Both the position numbers and the translations under genes were made by a program. From positions 19,230 through 83,229 of the forward strand of contig CAZIZO010000013.1 in NCBI GenBank assembly GCA_964543905.1: DNA of 64,000 nucleotides, read 5' to 3'. The stretch comes from GCA-016699835 sp964543905 (GTDB lineage: Bacteria > Planctomycetota > Phycisphaerae > Phycisphaerales > UBA1924). This document shows, piece after piece, positions 26,303 through 36,900 of this stretch (position 1 is its first letter; each line of letters begins with the position of its first letter). The notes beneath the pieces are model-generated. The model made no database searches. It had not been told where the DNA came from and saw only the letters and a list, made by a program, of their open reading frames with translations.

Positions 26303-27265
26303 CTACTGCAAGGCGCCGGTGGTGAGTTTGAGGAAGGCGTCTTCGAGTTTGACTTCCTTTGGAACGAAACTCTTGACGCGCGCGCCGTTCTTGACGAGCG
26401 TCTCGAGCAGGAAGTGATGGCCATGCTCGCCCTGGACGAGGTCGATGGTGAGTTTGTCCAGAGCCTGGTCGTGTTCAAAGACCACCTTGGCGACGCGGTG
26501 GTCGGATTCGATCGCTCGCTGCACGAGTTCGCCCGGCGCGCCGCCTTCTTCGAGGGTGACTTCGACGCGTTCGCCGCCGCCGCTGCTCAGGGCACGGGTT
26601 TTGGCGTACGCGTCCTTGATGGAGCCGAAGTAGAGGAGTTGTCCGCGTTCGATGATCCCGATGGAGGTGCACATCTCGGCGAGTTCGGAGAGGATGTGGG
26701 AGGAGACCATGAGGGTCTTTCCCATGCGACCGAGTTCCATGATGAGGGACCGCATCTCGATGCGGGCGCGTGGGTCGAGCCCGCTGGCGGGCTCGTCAAG
26801 GAGGAGGACTTTGGGATCGTGGATGAGGACGCGGGCGACGCCGAGGCGTTGCTGCATGCCGCGGGAGAGCGAATCGACCATCGCGCGTTTTTTCTCGGTG
26901 AGGTCGGTGAGTTGGAGGACACCATCGACGACCGAAGCCCTCTTTCGGCGGTCGATCTGAAAGGCGGCGGCGAAGAAATGGAGATACTCCTCGACGGTCA
27001 GATCGTCGTAGACGCCAAGGAAATCGGGCATGTATCCGATGACGCGGCGAATATCGTCACCGCGGGTCTTGGTGTCGAAGCCGGCGACAGAGGCGAGGCC
27101 CGCGTCTTGGCGCATGAGGCAGGCGAGGATCTTCATCGTGGTGGACTTGCCCGCGCCGTTGGGTCCGATGAAGCCGAAGACCTCGCCCGCTCCGATGTGG
27201 AGGGTGAGGTTGTCGAGGGCGGTGAGCCCGCCGAAGCGTTTGGTGAGGCCCTTGGTTTCGATCAT
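26303..27265 (-). CDS. ABC transporter ATP-binding protein
   Basis: A 320-residue ABC ATPase that would drive the ABC-2 permease encoded just downstream. Walker A GPNGAGKSTT, Q-loop region VIGYMPDFLGVYDDLTV, signature LSRGMQQRLG, Walker B VLLLDEPASGLD, and H-loop SSH. The C-terminal 100 residues (DHRVAKVVFEHDQALDKL, ending LEDAFLKLTTGALQ) match the extension of GldA/CcmA-like exporters. Its ATG overlaps the stop of the GATase-like membrane protein gene by four bases, so translation is coupled. Signature begins LSRGM rather than LSGGQ, normal for this subfamily. Confidence 0.95.
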   Translation of the reverse strand: MIETKGLTKRFGGLTALDNLTLHIGAGEVFGFIGPNGAGKSTTMKILACLMRQDAGLASVAGFDTKTRGDDIRRVIGYMPDFLGVYDDLTVEEYLHFFAAAFQIDRRKRASVVDGVLQLTDLTEKKRAMVDSLSRGMQQRLGVARVLIHDPKVLLLDEPASGLDPRARIEMRSLIMELGRMGKTLMVSSHILSELAEMCTSIGIIERGQLLYFGSIKDAYAKTRALSSGGGERVEVTLEEGGAPGELVQRAIESDHRVAKVVFEHDQALDKLTIDLVQGEHGHHFLLETLVKNGARVKSFVPKEVKLEDAFLKLTTGALQ

Positions 27266-29562
27266 GGTTGGATGGGGATGAGGATTCGGAGGATGCCTTG
27301 CTCGTGGGAGGGGAAGCCCTCAAGGTTGAGCGTGGGATCGAGGTCTTGGACGTGGAGGTAGAGGCAGGCGAAACGTCGCGAGGCGACGAGCGCGGCGATC
27401 GCGGGCTCGCGATTCCGCACCCCGGGAAGACGGAGCGCTACGCCGGGGGAGAAGTGGCCTGAGTCCATCCACGGAACGGTGGAGTTCTGGGATGGCTGGA
27501 GTCCGCGCCACGTGGCGAGTTCGGAAAGCGAGGTCGATGATTGGGCGGGCGTGCTGTGCAGATGGCGCGAGAAGGGGTCATCGGCGCGCATGTCCCACCA
27601 TCGCTCCCCTTCGCCATCGTCGGCGCGGAGTCGCGCGTCGAGGATCTTCGTGCTCGCGGGGAGGCCTGAGAGGGTGACGTCCCACTCGCCCTGGATTGTG
27701 CGCAGCGTGGCGAAGGGGGCCTGGGTGGCCGGGACGGCGGGCGCGTGGTCGAGGTAGCCGCGCAGCGTCCATTGGTTCAGCGAGGTGGTGAGGGGGAGCG
27801 TGCCCTTGGGGGTCGTAAGGTCGGGCGCGCCCTGGAAGCAGACGAGGGCCGACTGCCCGCCGAGTTGCTGATAGGCGGCGATGGGCGAAATGCCTCGCCA
27901 CCAGGACCCGACGGGCACCTCGGGGAATCGGGGGCGCGCGACCTTTCCCGCGAAGAGCGTCGAAACAGCCGTGGAAGCCGAGATGGTGTGGTCGGTGCTG
28001 TTGGTGGGAACGAGGACGTCGCGCACGACGAATCGATCGAGACGGCTTTCGGTCTGGCGGACCGAGCCGGGTGCGACGTAGGCGAGCACGGAGGCGAGAG
28101 CGACCCAAAGGATCGCGGAGAGCCATGCGAGGTGGCGCTTCTGGAGGTGCTTCAGGAGCAGGAAATCGACGGGCCCGAGCATGAGGGCCAGCAGGACCAC
28201 GCACGCCACGATGACCAGGAACGCGGTGTGAGCAAAGGGGGGCACCTGGACAAGGTGATCGAGCAGCGTCCGTTGCGCGATGCTGGTCTCGTGGTCGGGG
28301 GCGCTCCCGAGCCACCAGTCGTCGCCCCAGGGCATGGCGTTGGCGGAGGTGTCTGGCCCAGCGCGATCGACGATGGGCTGGAGGGCGGGTTGGAGCGCGT
28401 GGCGCCATGCAAGGCGACGCGAGACGAACTCGCCGGATCGAACGGCCTGGGCCGGCGACATGGAGATGACGGTCATCCATCCAAAGCCGGCAGGTCCTTC
28501 GGCGATCAGGCCCGAATGCTCGTCAAGGGTCCAGCGGAGCGACCATCCGCGCGCGGACCCGATCGCGGAGAGACGCAGAGGGCGGGCGTTGGCGACGCCG
28601 GCGCGTTTTTCGGCGTCGGTGAGCACCTCGGCCGGGATGTTGATCTTGGTGCGTTCACCAAGCGTGATCGGCAAGCCGCCCGCGGCTTCTGGGAACCAGC
28701 GCGTCCAGCCGTCGCCTGCCTCATGGGCGAGCAGCACGAGTCGGCCGCCGGACGCCACCCACGTGCGCAGCGCGTCGATCGAGCGCGGGTCGAGGCTAAT
28801 CCCATCGGCGATTCCGAGTTCCGCAGAGATGATGACCACGTCGGCACCGTCATATGCCATCCACGAGCGAGGGAGTCGCTGGGGCTGGATCGTGGCGGGA
28901 GTGAAGTTGCCCCAAGGAAACTCGCCCGTCGACTGGTCGCGGATGGGCTCCCGGACCGAACGTTGAATGGTGATCCCACCCACCGCGTTGGTGGTGACCG
29001 TGGTCGAGTTGTTCGGTGACGTGGGGAGCGCGGGGAGGGCGTTCGGATCGGCGGGGTCCGATTCAGAGAACGCGGTGGTCGGTGCGGGGTCACCCACGAT
29101 GACGACGGTGTGGGATCGACCGACGGCCTGTGGCATCGAGAGGTCGTCCGGCCGCCGGGGCGTTTGGGAGGCGGTGAACTTCGTGCGAGAGCGGTCGCTC
29201 GTAAACTCAAAGTCCATGGTTTGGCAATGTCGGGGCACGGCGAGGCAAAGTTCGACGGGCGTGGGAGTCCCCGGAGTCGTCGCGACCGGGAGCGAGATCG
29301 CGGCCTTCTGCGTGGCGTCCTGTGAGAACGTCACCGTGAGCATGCCCGAGAACGGTCGCTCGCGAGATTGGACCCAGAGCGTGACGGGGTTCCAGCGTTC
29401 GGCGGCGAGCGCCCCATCAAAGCCCCAGTCGATGCTGGTGATCTCGATGGGAGGCGGTGCGGCCTGGGCGCGGACGCAGGCGCCAAGGAGGACCCACACC
29501 ACGTAGAGCCATCGTGGCCCAAGGTGAACTCGAGCAACTTGGGGGCGAACGCGCGAACGCAT
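27262..29562 (-). CDS. Exported membrane protein with GATase-like domain
   Basis: A 766-residue protein. Signal peptide (WLYVVWVLLGACVRAQA), an N-terminal beta domain (WNPVTLWVQSRERPF), then a class I glutamine-amidotransferase-like Rossmann unit: DVVIISAELGIADGISLDP and LRTWVASGGRLVLLA. No catalytic Cys triad is visible, so it probably binds rather than catalyses. Two spans near residues 430-490 (AFLVIVACVVLLALMLGPVD) anchor it, and a long C-terminal beta domain follows. Such proteins accompany ABC-2/GldG-like modules and BatA-type clusters. It is coupled (ATGA) to the ABC ATPase and starts 21 bases after the upstream VWA gene. Confidence 0.75.
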   Translation of the reverse strand: MRSRVRPQVARVHLGPRWLYVVWVLLGACVRAQAAPPPIEITSIDWGFDGALAAERWNPVTLWVQSRERPFSGMLTVTFSQDATQKAAISLPVATTPGTPTPVELCLAVPRHCQTMDFEFTSDRSRTKFTASQTPRRPDDLSMPQAVGRSHTVVIVGDPAPTTAFSESDPADPNALPALPTSPNNSTTVTTNAVGGITIQRSVREPIRDQSTGEFPWGNFTPATIQPQRLPRSWMAYDGADVVIISAELGIADGISLDPRSIDALRTWVASGGRLVLLAHEAGDGWTRWFPEAAGGLPITLGERTKINIPAEVLTDAEKRAGVANARPLRLSAIGSARGWSLRWTLDEHSGLIAEGPAGFGWMTVISMSPAQAVRSGEFVSRRLAWRHALQPALQPIVDRAGPDTSANAMPWGDDWWLGSAPDHETSIAQRTLLDHLVQVPPFAHTAFLVIVACVVLLALMLGPVDFLLLKHLQKRHLAWLSAILWVALASVLAYVAPGSVRQTESRLDRFVVRDVLVPTNSTDHTISASTAVSTLFAGKVARPRFPEVPVGSWWRGISPIAAYQQLGGQSALVCFQGAPDLTTPKGTLPLTTSLNQWTLRGYLDHAPAVPATQAPFATLRTIQGEWDVTLSGLPASTKILDARLRADDGEGERWWDMRADDPFSRHLHSTPAQSSTSLSELATWRGLQPSQNSTVPWMDSGHFSPGVALRLPGVRNREPAIAALVASRRFACLYLHVQDLDPTLNLEGFPSHEQGILRILIPIQP

Positions 29563-29583
29563 GCATGCTCCGGACCGATCGAC

Positions 29584-31749
29584 CTAGACGTATACCTTGC
29601 GGTTGTAAATGTACCACTCGAACATGACGACGAGCAGGGCGACGAGGATGAGGTATGGCCAGAGTTTGCGGTCGGCTTGCGATGTTGTATCGGTTCGGGC
29701 TTGGACGATTCGGGAGGCGAGTTCCAGTTCAGGAGCGGCGTTCACTTCGGACTCGGAGGCGTCCAGCAGATTCGCGGCGTAGAGGCGTGAAGCCTTGGTG
29801 CCATCCGAGATATCGGTCGGTCCAGATGGTCCTGTCCACGAGACTCGGTACACGCCCGTCCGATTGACAGGCCCGAAGGTGATACGCCCATCGGCGGCGG
29901 GCACGACTTCTTGGGAATCGCCGCTGGGCAGTTCCACCTTGGCACGCGCGACGCCCGCGGGAAGTCGATCGGAGAGGGTGGAGTCGGAGGCGGGTGTCAG
30001 ACCGCGGGCGAGCGGGCCGCCGGAGATTTCCTCACCCACATACGGCACGCCCGCGGCGATGTAGAGCACGAAGGAGAGGTCGAAGGGCCAGGTGCTCTCG
30101 CCCGGATCGAACGTGACGACGACGGCGTGTGTTTCCACGCTGCTGAGTTCGATGATGGCGGGGCCCTTGTCGGTGTTGGCGAGCACGACGGCGCCGGAGC
30201 GAGGATCGACCTCGACCAATCGTGACTCGGCGATCAGGACAGGGTCGAGATTGATGGCGCGAAGCATCGGGTGGTCGCGCTTCCAGTCGATGAAGCCGGC
30301 CGGGGGGCCCTTGCCCTTGTCGATGAGGCCCGAAGATGAGGGAGGGACCGCCCCAAAGATGAGGAAGCGTCCGGGCGGCAGGCCGAGCGGGCCGAGGTTG
30401 TTCAGCGGGAGGTACTTGTCGAGGACGACGACGTCGTAGAGGCCCATCTGCCCCGCGCGGAGTTTGCCCTCGTAGTCCTCGGGAGTCATCTGGTCGAGGC
30501 GGGAGAGAGGGAGGCCTTGCAGCACGGCGGGGAGGAAGAGGTTGCCCTTGGTGACGAGCGCGACGGCCATTTTCTTGGCTGGTGGGACGACGAGCCAGGC
30601 TCGATTGTCGAGCGCGAGCACGTCCTCGGCGGGCGCAGCGCTCGATCCGGGTTGGCGGAGGTTCACCTGGACGAGCGCGCCCTCGGCGCGTTCGAGTTGG
30701 AAGACGACGCCGCCTATTCCCGGTGAGAGTCGGTTGATGATCTTGCGTTCTTCATCGGGTGGCGCACCCTCAATCTTCTCGCGGGCGATGGGTGTGAGCG
30801 TCGCGCCGGGCACTTCGACGCCCTTGATGCCCACGGGCACGCCCTCGACGACGAGTTCCACATCGACGGCGCGGATGGTGGATTCGTTGCTCTGGAGCGC
30901 CACGAAGATGCTCAACTTGGTGGGGTCTTCGTAGGAACGTTCGGCACGCAGCCCCGTGATGCCGACGTTGGGGGCGACTTCGCCGCCCGTGCGGTGGTAG
31001 ATGAAGGTGTCTTCGGTGTTGGGTTTGGCCTTGTCGGCGTCGGTGATCTTGCCGTCGGACCAGAGGTGCATGGTGAGCGGCACGCCGCCCGACATGCCTT
31101 CGAGGACGAAGGATTCGCCCGTGCGCGGATCGCGCACGCGGGCCGCGGGGGCGTGGGCACGGGCGAGGCGGATCGCCTCGTCGATCGAGGTCGGTCCTTC
31201 GACGGGCGTGATGGCCTCGATCGCCTCGCGCAGGAGGCGTTTGTCGCTCGTGAACGTCTGGCGCACTTCGGCGGTGCGGTCGAAGGCGATGACCATCGCC
31301 TCGTCGCTGTCGTCGGTGGTGCCGAAGGTCTTGCCGAGGACCGAGCCTTCGCGCATGGACTCAATCAGGGCGATGGCTTCTTTCTTGGCGGCGGCGAGGC
31401 GGGTCTGCTTGCCGCCCATTGCGTCCTTCTCGTCCTCGGCGGTCATGCTCGCGGAACGGTCGATGAGGATGACGTTCTTGGTGCCTTCGAGGGCTTGGGC
31501 TTTGATCTGGGGCTGGGCAAGGGCGAAAAGGACGCCGGCCAATGCGAGCAACTGCAAGAACAGCAGCAGGTTTTTTCTCAATCGTTGGAACGGCGCGTTG
31601 GCCTGGAGGTCTTCGATGGACTTTCGCCAGAGCAACGTCGTAGAAATCTCGACGTCGCGGCGACGGAGTTTGAGAAAGTACAAAATAATCAGGCTCGGCA
31701 CGGCGATGGCCGCCGCGATGCCACCAATCCAGGGCGTGAGCCAGGTCAT
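29584..31749 (-). CDS. BatA-like membrane protein with VWA domain
   Basis: A 721-residue protein with two N-terminal spans (PSLIILYFLKLRRRDVEIST and LLLFLQLLALAGVLFALAQP), the BatA N-terminal hallmark. A VWA domain follows with an intact MIDAS start (ILIDRSASMTAED, DxSxS). The middle holds Ig-like and GATase-like segments (YDVVVLDKYLP, PPGRFLIFGAV). A final span (YLILVALLVVMFEWYIYN) leaves a short C-terminus. VWA proteins of this kind act with MoxR ATPases in envelope assembly or stress response. It overlaps the DUF58 stop by four bases (ATGA, 31746-31749), so the genes are translationally coupled. Confidence 0.85.
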   Translation of the reverse strand: MTWLTPWIGGIAAAIAVPSLIILYFLKLRRRDVEISTTLLWRKSIEDLQANAPFQRLRKNLLLFLQLLALAGVLFALAQPQIKAQALEGTKNVILIDRSASMTAEDEKDAMGGKQTRLAAAKKEAIALIESMREGSVLGKTFGTTDDSDEAMVIAFDRTAEVRQTFTSDKRLLREAIEAITPVEGPTSIDEAIRLARAHAPAARVRDPRTGESFVLEGMSGGVPLTMHLWSDGKITDADKAKPNTEDTFIYHRTGGEVAPNVGITGLRAERSYEDPTKLSIFVALQSNESTIRAVDVELVVEGVPVGIKGVEVPGATLTPIAREKIEGAPPDEERKIINRLSPGIGGVVFQLERAEGALVQVNLRQPGSSAAPAEDVLALDNRAWLVVPPAKKMAVALVTKGNLFLPAVLQGLPLSRLDQMTPEDYEGKLRAGQMGLYDVVVLDKYLPLNNLGPLGLPPGRFLIFGAVPPSSSGLIDKGKGPPAGFIDWKRDHPMLRAINLDPVLIAESRLVEVDPRSGAVVLANTDKGPAIIELSSVETHAVVVTFDPGESTWPFDLSFVLYIAAGVPYVGEEISGGPLARGLTPASDSTLSDRLPAGVARAKVELPSGDSQEVVPAADGRITFGPVNRTGVYRVSWTGPSGPTDISDGTKASRLYAANLLDASESEVNAAPELELASRIVQARTDTTSQADRKLWPYLILVALLVVMFEWYIYNRKVYV

Positions 31750-32783
31750 CTCACCACCCCCTTCTTCCGCAGGTAATCCAGCACCAGCGTCTCCATCGGG
31801 GTATCGCTGCGGACGGTGAGCAGCGTCATCTCCCGGCGGGCGCAGAACTCTTTCAACTGATCGCAGTAGGCCGCGAGGTTGGCTTTGTAGCGCTTCAAGA
31901 GGGGCGCGGAAATGGTGACCTCGGCGACGTCGCCGTCTTCCACGTCGCGGAGGCGGAGGTCGCCCATGATGCCGCCGGGGCCGCTGGGGTCGAGTTCCTG
32001 CGGCGAGAGGACCTGGACGAGGAAGACGTCGTAGCCGCGGCCGACGAGCATGCGCAGGCCGCTGTCGTAGCCTTCCTTGAAGAAGAAATCGGAGAAGACG
32101 AGCATGATGCCCTTGCCCCGTCGGGACATGGCGATGCGTTCGGCGGCTTGGCGGAAGGAGAAGGTGCCGCCAGGCTCGATGGACATCATCCAGCGGGCAA
32201 GTTCGTGGAGTCGGCGCTTGCCGCGGAGGTCGCGGAGGGAGGATGAGAGGGGACCTGCGACTGGGCGGAGGTCGGGCGACAACGAAGCGGGCGGTTCATT
32301 CGATGCTGGAGACACGCCCGGGTCCACGGGCCCAGATGGGACGGGTGAAAGGGACTTGACGAGCCCGCCCATCGCGGTGCACGCCACGCGATTGAGGTTG
32401 ACGAGACCGACGTAGGCGATGGCCATCGCGGCGCGCTGCATGAACGCGAACTTGTTGGGCTCGCCGCAATCGCTGGAGGCGGAGGCGTCGAGGACGCAAT
32501 GGAGCGAGAGGTCTTCCTCTTCGAGGAAGAGTTTGAGGAAGAGTTTGTCGAGGCGACCGAAGATGTTCCAGTCGATGTGGCGGATGTCGTCGCCCATGGA
32601 GTAGGGGCGGTGGTCGGCGAACTCGACGGACTCGCCGCGTTTCTTGGATCGCCGTTCGCCCTTGAGTTTGCCGAAGAAGACCTTGCGCGAGGAGATGTCG
32701 AGGGGATCGAGTTTGGCGATCAACTCCGTCGGGAGCAGGTCGTTGAGCGTGCGCGGTCGAGTTGGGTTGAGGGCGCGGATCAT
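31746..32783 (-). CDS. DUF58 domain protein
   Basis: A 345-residue soluble protein. The DUF58 core ADHRPYSMGDDIRHIDW is followed by a VWA-like fold with HCVLDASASSDCG (DxSxS metal site) and a late GRGYDVFLVQVLSPQE. DUF58 proteins are regular partners of MoxR ATPases; here MoxR is directly upstream (26-base gap) and a BatA-like gene directly downstream with a four-base overlap. The ATG at 32783 (MIRALNPTRP) is the natural start because upstream in-frame sequence runs into the moxR coding region. No strong ribosome site. Confidence 0.9.
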   Translation of the reverse strand: MIRALNPTRPRTLNDLLPTELIAKLDPLDISSRKVFFGKLKGERRSKKRGESVEFADHRPYSMGDDIRHIDWNIFGRLDKLFLKLFLEEEDLSLHCVLDASASSDCGEPNKFAFMQRAAMAIAYVGLVNLNRVACTAMGGLVKSLSPVPSGPVDPGVSPASNEPPASLSPDLRPVAGPLSSSLRDLRGKRRLHELARWMMSIEPGGTFSFRQAAERIAMSRRGKGIMLVFSDFFFKEGYDSGLRMLVGRGYDVFLVQVLSPQELDPSGPGGIMGDLRLRDVEDGDVAEVTISAPLLKRYKANLAAYCDQLKEFCARREMTLLTVRSDTPMETLVLDYLRKKGVVR

Positions 32784-32809
32784 TGCGGAGGCGATCGTCA
32801 GAGAAAAAC

Positions 32810-33859
32810 CTATGCCTTGGCCACTTCGGTGGGTGTCAGGTCCATGATCTGGCGGACGATCGAATCGGTGTCGATGCGATCGGCCTCGGCCTCGAAGTTG
32901 AGGAGGATGCGGTGTCGCAGGCATGGCAGCGCCATCGCCCTGATGTCGGCATAACTCACGTGGTATCGCCCATCGACGAGCGCCTTGACCTTGCCACCGA
33001 GCAACAACGCCTGTGCACCGCGGGGGGACGCGCCACAACGGATGTACTTGTTGGTGACGCCCTGGGGTCCGCCCGCCGATGTCGCCGTTCCCGGATGTGT
33101 GGCGAGGACAAGGCGGGCGACGTACTCCTTCACATGCGGCGCGACGATGACACCTCGGACGAGTTTCTGGGCATCGAGGATCGCCGGCCCATCGAGCACC
33201 TTATCGGCCTCGGGGGTCGCCGTGCCGGTGGTGCGGTCGAGGATGGTGAGGAGGTCGTCCATCTGGCTGTAGCCGACGACGATCTTGAAGATGAAGCGAT
33301 CGAGTTGGGCCTCGGGCAGCGGATAGGTGCCTTCCTGTTCGATGGGGTTCTGAGTGGCGAGGACAAGGAACGGGAGGTTGAGTTTGTACGTGTTGCCCGC
33401 GACGGTGACGCTCCGCTCCTGCATCGCTTCGAGCAGGGCCGATTGGGTCTTGGGTGTGGCGCGGTTGATCTCGTCGGCCAGCACCACCTGGGCGAAGATC
33501 GGGCCCTTCTGGAACTCGAACTGTCGCCGGCCCGTGTGCGGGTCTTCGGTCACAATGTTGGTGCCCACCACGTCGGCGGGCATCAGGTCGGGCGTGAACT
33601 GGATCCGGCTAAAGGGCAGGCTCAGCGTCTGCGCGAGCGTGCGGACAAGGAGGGTTTTGCCCAGGCCCGGCACGCCTTCGAGGAGCACATTGCCGCCGGC
33701 AAAGAAGGCGATGAGGACGGACTCCACAACGTCGTGGTGCCCGACAACGACCTTGCCAACCTCGGCCTTGAGTTTCTGAAAGGTCGCGCGGAACGTTTCG
33801 CACTGTTCCTTCACTTCGGCGGGGGTTTGCGGGTCGGGTTGGCGGGTGGCGGTGGCCAT
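32810..33859 (-). CDS. MoxR-family AAA+ ATPase
   Basis: A 349-residue AAA+ ATPase. Walker A GVPGLGKTLLVRTLA, Walker B VVLADEINRATPKTQSALLE, sensor 1 LATQNPIEQEGTYPLPEAQ and a C-terminal lid (GASPRGAQALLLGGKVKAL). MoxR proteins act as chaperone-like ATPases with VWA partners to assemble or activate metalloproteins and envelope complexes. It is followed by DUF58 and preceded (44 bases) by the giant VWA gene. A paralogue with the same SFSRIQFTPDLMPAD stretch lies at 59.7 kb. Confidence 0.95.
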   Translation of the reverse strand: MATATRQPDPQTPAEVKEQCETFRATFQKLKAEVGKVVVGHHDVVESVLIAFFAGGNVLLEGVPGLGKTLLVRTLAQTLSLPFSRIQFTPDLMPADVVGTNIVTEDPHTGRRQFEFQKGPIFAQVVLADEINRATPKTQSALLEAMQERSVTVAGNTYKLNLPFLVLATQNPIEQEGTYPLPEAQLDRFIFKIVVGYSQMDDLLTILDRTTGTATPEADKVLDGPAILDAQKLVRGVIVAPHVKEYVARLVLATHPGTATSAGGPQGVTNKYIRCGASPRGAQALLLGGKVKALVDGRYHVSYADIRAMALPCLRHRILLNFEAEADRIDTDSIVRQIMDLTPTEVAKA

Positions 33860-33903
33860 GGGTGGGTCCTTGAGAAGTCAGAGTTCGGAGGTCCAAACGC
33901 GAG

Positions 33904-36900
33904 TCAGGGGTTGTCGTCCATTCCTTCGCGGGCCTTCTTCTTCGCTTGAAGGAGTCGGCCCATGCCCTCGCCGGGCTTGGCTTGGGCTTGCTTCATCTGG
34001 TCTTGTACCGCCTTGGATGGCGCGGGTTCGGGCTTCACGTCCGTGCCGCCCAACGCCACGGGCGAGATCGGCTTCTTCAGTTGCTCGGCGCTCGCTTCAA
34101 ACTTCACTTTCGCCATGGCGGATTCGGCGGCCGCCTGAGCCTTGGCGGCCTCGCGTTCGGCGCTCGTCATCTCACGGGCGGAAATGCGCTTCTTGGCCAG
34201 TTCACGCGCGGACTTGAGCGAGCCGAGTTGTTCGTTGCCCTTGCTCTTGGAGCCGGCGAAGAGGGCGAGGGTGGCGCGCCAGATGGCGGGGAGGTCGATG
34301 CGGACGCGTCGGATGCCCACGTCGGCGAGGAACATCGTCAGGCCCGCGATCGCAAGGATGAGCCAGATCGGCTTGGTGGTCACCGGGAACCTGACACCTT
34401 CGCGGAGCCACAGGTCGGCGGCGCCGGGTTGGTTGAGGTCGAGCACGCGCCCGCCGGTCGCCTTCGCGACTTGCTCGAGCACGCTGGCGTTGTCTTGCAA
34501 CGTGCGGTACTCGTCGGCAAATGGGCGAGAGATCGCCGCCTGCACCGTGCCTTCCATCACGCCGCCCTTGACCTGTGGATCGGGCGCGACGTATCGCAGG
34601 CTCATGACGTACGAGCCCGCGCTCGCGGTGGGCACCTTCGCCTGATAGCGTCCCGGGGCGACCTGACGCAACTCCACGTCGGCCCCGGTGCCGTCCGGCG
34701 CGGCCATCCGGCCCTTGAAGTTGGCAAAGTTGAGGCGCTCGCCCGTGGAGTCCAGTGCTTCGAGCGTGACGAGGGTTTGGTCGCCCTGCGTCTCGCTCGT
34801 GACGCGGACGTTGGCGCTTCCCGCGGGGCGCATGGCCCATCGGATGTGCTGCTCCCAGAAGGCCTTGAAGTCCTCCCACTGCACCCAACTCGCATTCCAG
34901 CGTGTGGCGGCGTCACTGGTGTATGTGACGACCTTGCCCAGCCCGTGCTGCCATTGGGCCATGATGGGGTCGCCCTCTTTGCCCTTGAGGGTGACGAGCG
35001 CGAGGCCGTCGCGTTCGGCGGCGACCACATACCCCGACACTTGGGGCACACGCGTGATCCCTCGCATCGCTTCGCTCGCGGCCCCCACGAGAGTCGGAGT
35101 AAAGGGTGGGCCTTCCCAGATGAGCGAGCGCCGGATCGTCTGGGCTTCCTTGATAAAGATCTGCGGGATTTTGGCCAGCGCGGCCTGCGTGTTGATCTCG
35201 TAGTGGTTGCCCCCGGTGCCGTCCTTGGACATGTACTGCATGTTGCTGGTCTGTGCCCCGCTGTGGGGGAAGACGCCGACGGTGCTGATGGTGATCTTGC
35301 TCTGGCGATACTTGGCGAGCAAACTGGCCGGCGGGGGGGAAGGGTCGCCGTCGCTGATGACGATGACGTGCTTCTGACCCGCGTCGGTCTTCATGAGCGC
35401 GTCGTACGCCATCTGGATCGGAGGGGTGAAATCGGGCATGTCCCCGAAGTTGATGTTCTGGATGGCACGCTTCACTTTCGTGCCGTCGCCCACCTGCTGC
35501 ATGGGAAAGACCCAGACGTTGCCGCCCATGCTGAACTCGTTGATCCCCACATAATCAAGCCGGGAGAGGGCGTTGACGGCGGCCTGGCAGACCTTGCGAC
35601 CCCAGTAGACGCCTTCGGGCATCTCGCAGGAATGGATGACGAGCGCGAGCGCGCCGCGAGGCATCTGGCGCTTGCTGGGGGGGTCCAGTTTGATCGGGAG
35701 TGCGTCTTCGAGGGGTGAGCCGATCCATCCGCCGGCACCGAAGGAGTCGGGCCCCCCGATCATCACGAGCCCGCCGCCCGTGTCGTGGATGTACTGGCGG
35801 AGGTCTTCCTGTTGCTTCTGCGTGAAGCCATACGCCGACTCGTTCAGCATCACGACGCCGTCGTACGTGTTCCATTCGGGGAGGGTGGTGGGGGCCCCGG
35901 CGGAGGACTTGACCGAGAACTCGATGCCGGAGTCCCGCATGACCTTGATCACGGGCTCGGCCGAAGACTCCGACTCGGTGAGGACGAGGAGGCGCCCCTT
36001 GCCCGCGACAAAGGTCACGGACGTGGCCACGTTGTTCTCCGGCACGCGATCCGCGACGGCCGTGCCACGCTCGTCTCGGTACGGAGTAAAGACGGCCTTG
36101 AACTCCTGCGCACCCGCTGGTGCGGTGGGTACCGTCACGACCTTCACGTTCTGTCCGGCCCGCAGGTCCACGGGCATGGAAGTCTTCGGGCTCGCGGGGT
36201 CCAGGTCGATGGGTTCACCGCCCATCAGCAGCGAGAGTTCCCCGCTCGTGTCTTTGGTGGCGTAGAGCACGATGCGAACGGTGAGATTCTCCCCCCCGCG
36301 CGCGGTGGGCGGTGTGACGAGGCGGTCCATGAGCACCTCGGCGTCGTACGAGTACCGCAACGGCAGTACGTCGATGGGCACGTTCATGGACTTGGCCACC
36401 TCGGCCGCCTTCAGCAGCGTCCCGAGATTGTCGTTCCCGTCGCTGACCAGCACCATGCGATACGCGGCGTTCGTCGGCGTGATGGCGGTGGCGAGGCGGA
36501 TCCCCGCGGCGAGGTTCGTCGCGTCGGTTTGACCGATGTGCTGCAGTTCAACGTTGGACGTCCTCAGGCTCGGGAGCGATTGGACAAACGCATCCTTCGC
36601 GACCGTCACCACGCCGAGTTGTGGGTTCTTGTCCTTCGTGGCGTTCTTCGCGTCCTGCAGGAACCGCTGCGTGGCCTTCTGCAGTTCGACCGGGATGGAT
36701 TGGCTCACGTCGACGATCGCGGTGACCGCGACATCCTTGGACTCGTGGCGCCATTGTGGCTCGGCGAGCGTGGCAGACAAAAGCCCGATGACGACCAGAC
36801 GCACCGCGAAGGAAACCCAGCGCGTCAGGCTCCCAAGCCCCGCCAGGCTCTTCATGCCGATCCAGAACGCGAGCGCCCACAACGCGGGAATGAGCAACAG

